NCBI GenBank assembly: GCA_019648995.1
Contig: BLXT01003909.1
Coordinates: 1,927,557 to 1,951,469, forward strand
Length of the DNA: 23,913 nt
From: Plakobranchus ocellatus
Lineage: Eukaryota > Mollusca > Gastropoda > Plakobranchidae
Direction: 5' to 3'
The stretch's first letter is position 1. Each line of letters begins with the position of its first letter. Under the pieces are notes generated by a model. The model was not told where the DNA came from, did not search any database, and saw only the letters and a list, made by a program, of their open reading frames with translations. Below are positions 23,251 to 23,913 of this stretch, piece by piece. The position numbers were made by a program, and so were the translations under genes.

Positions 23251-23913
23251 GCCAAAAAATAAAAGATATCTCATGTGCAGCAACATTAGCCGCGAAGGGT
23301 AGGCTGCAGCAGAAATGGCGTGAGAGACCCTGAGTTTTCAACGTTATTTCAGAGGGTTTTCATCGTTTATCTAGTTACCATAGCCAAACGTGGGACTACG
23401 ACCTTCTCCTTTTTGCAATCCCCCCCCTCCCCCTCTTTTCCAATCGCATTTCCACACCCCTTCCGGTCTGCCCGGGGTACAAACTAGTCCTAGTCCTAGT
23501 CCTTATCCAGGTGCGACCACCACCTAATGACCATCCTTTGTTGTGCGGTTATGAAAAGTTACGGTGTTTAACTTAACTTGTGACGCTCTAATATTATTAA
23601 TTGTTGACAAAATGACAAGCCATATTAATAGTTACGAACGTCTTATGTACAAAGAATGTCCACACTCTTGCAGTCTTGCATCAGTGAGGCTGTAATCATT
23701 TTCTATCTTGATCCCTCTTTATCCACTCTTCTGACACCCCTAAAACCTTCCCCATTTCTCCATTATTAGCCACCATGCCCAACTTCTGTAATATACAGCA
23801 TCACAATCTCAACCAATGGCTCTTGTTGATTTCCTATCATACTGGCTTGGCGTCAAAGAATGGAAACGAAATTACAATGAATTGTGTGTTTATATATATA
23901 GAGAGAAATTAGG
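23251..23913. other. Right flank: GC-richer patch then intergenic sequence
   Basis: 23270-23520 is richer in GC, with a C run near 23420 and a short (TCCTAG)3-like repeat at about 23486-23503, similar in wording to the CTAG-rich patches upstream of the oxidase. 23520-23913 is ordinary AT-rich sequence ending in a TATATA/GAGA stretch. No gene is supported. Confidence 0.4.

Overview
The window looks like nuclear DNA of an invertebrate animal. It is AT-rich, has GT-AG introns from about 0.2 to 9 kb, many A/T runs and microsatellites, and decayed transposable elements, and it shows no operon structure. A lophotrochozoan, perhaps a mollusc, is my best guess. That rests on general genome texture and the style of the repeats, not on a diagnostic marker.

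The window holds one convincing protein-coding gene, on the + strand at 2941-16478. It encodes a flavin-dependent polyamine oxidase that most resembles animal spermine oxidase (SMOX). Six coding exons join with compatible phases at GT-AG sites: 2941-3163, 12118-13032, 13927-14056, 14275-14401, 15692-15812 and 16372-16478. The product is 540 residues, or 528 if the second, better-placed Met is used. It carries the N-terminal dinucleotide-binding loop, the GxxWIHG motif, the DK lysine region, the RGSYSY motif and the C-terminal GEATH/STTHGA FAD motif. It ends in a short acidic Ser/Glu/Asp tail without a peroxisomal SKL-type signal.

Region by region: 1-660 is a purine-rich block with CAGA, GATA and GA microsatellites. 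About 1013-1101 is a tRNA-derived SINE head on the minus strand. 2296-2820 holds candidate promoter signals (a perfect CRE octamer, and a TATA/initiator pair), and an AUG-stop mini-uORF lies at 2831. Intron 1 (3164-12117) starts with a self-complementary AGATCT-type array and contains a decayed non-LTR retrotransposon on the minus strand (7937-8670), stem-loops, and a hAT-like MITE with a GT repeat inside. The compact 3' part of the gene follows (12118-16478). Beyond the stop codon lie a probable long AT-rich 3' UTR and intergenic DNA, with two diverged copies of one fold-back element (18011-18231 and 20329-20565). A second decayed LINE reverse transcriptase fragment lies on the minus strand at about 23040-23250.

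I found no RNA operon, CRISPR array or novel multi-gene system. The most interesting items are the fold-back pair, the palindromic hexamer array next to the intron 1 donor, the possible translational control of the oxidase (mini-uORF plus a weak first AUG), and its acidic C-terminal tail.
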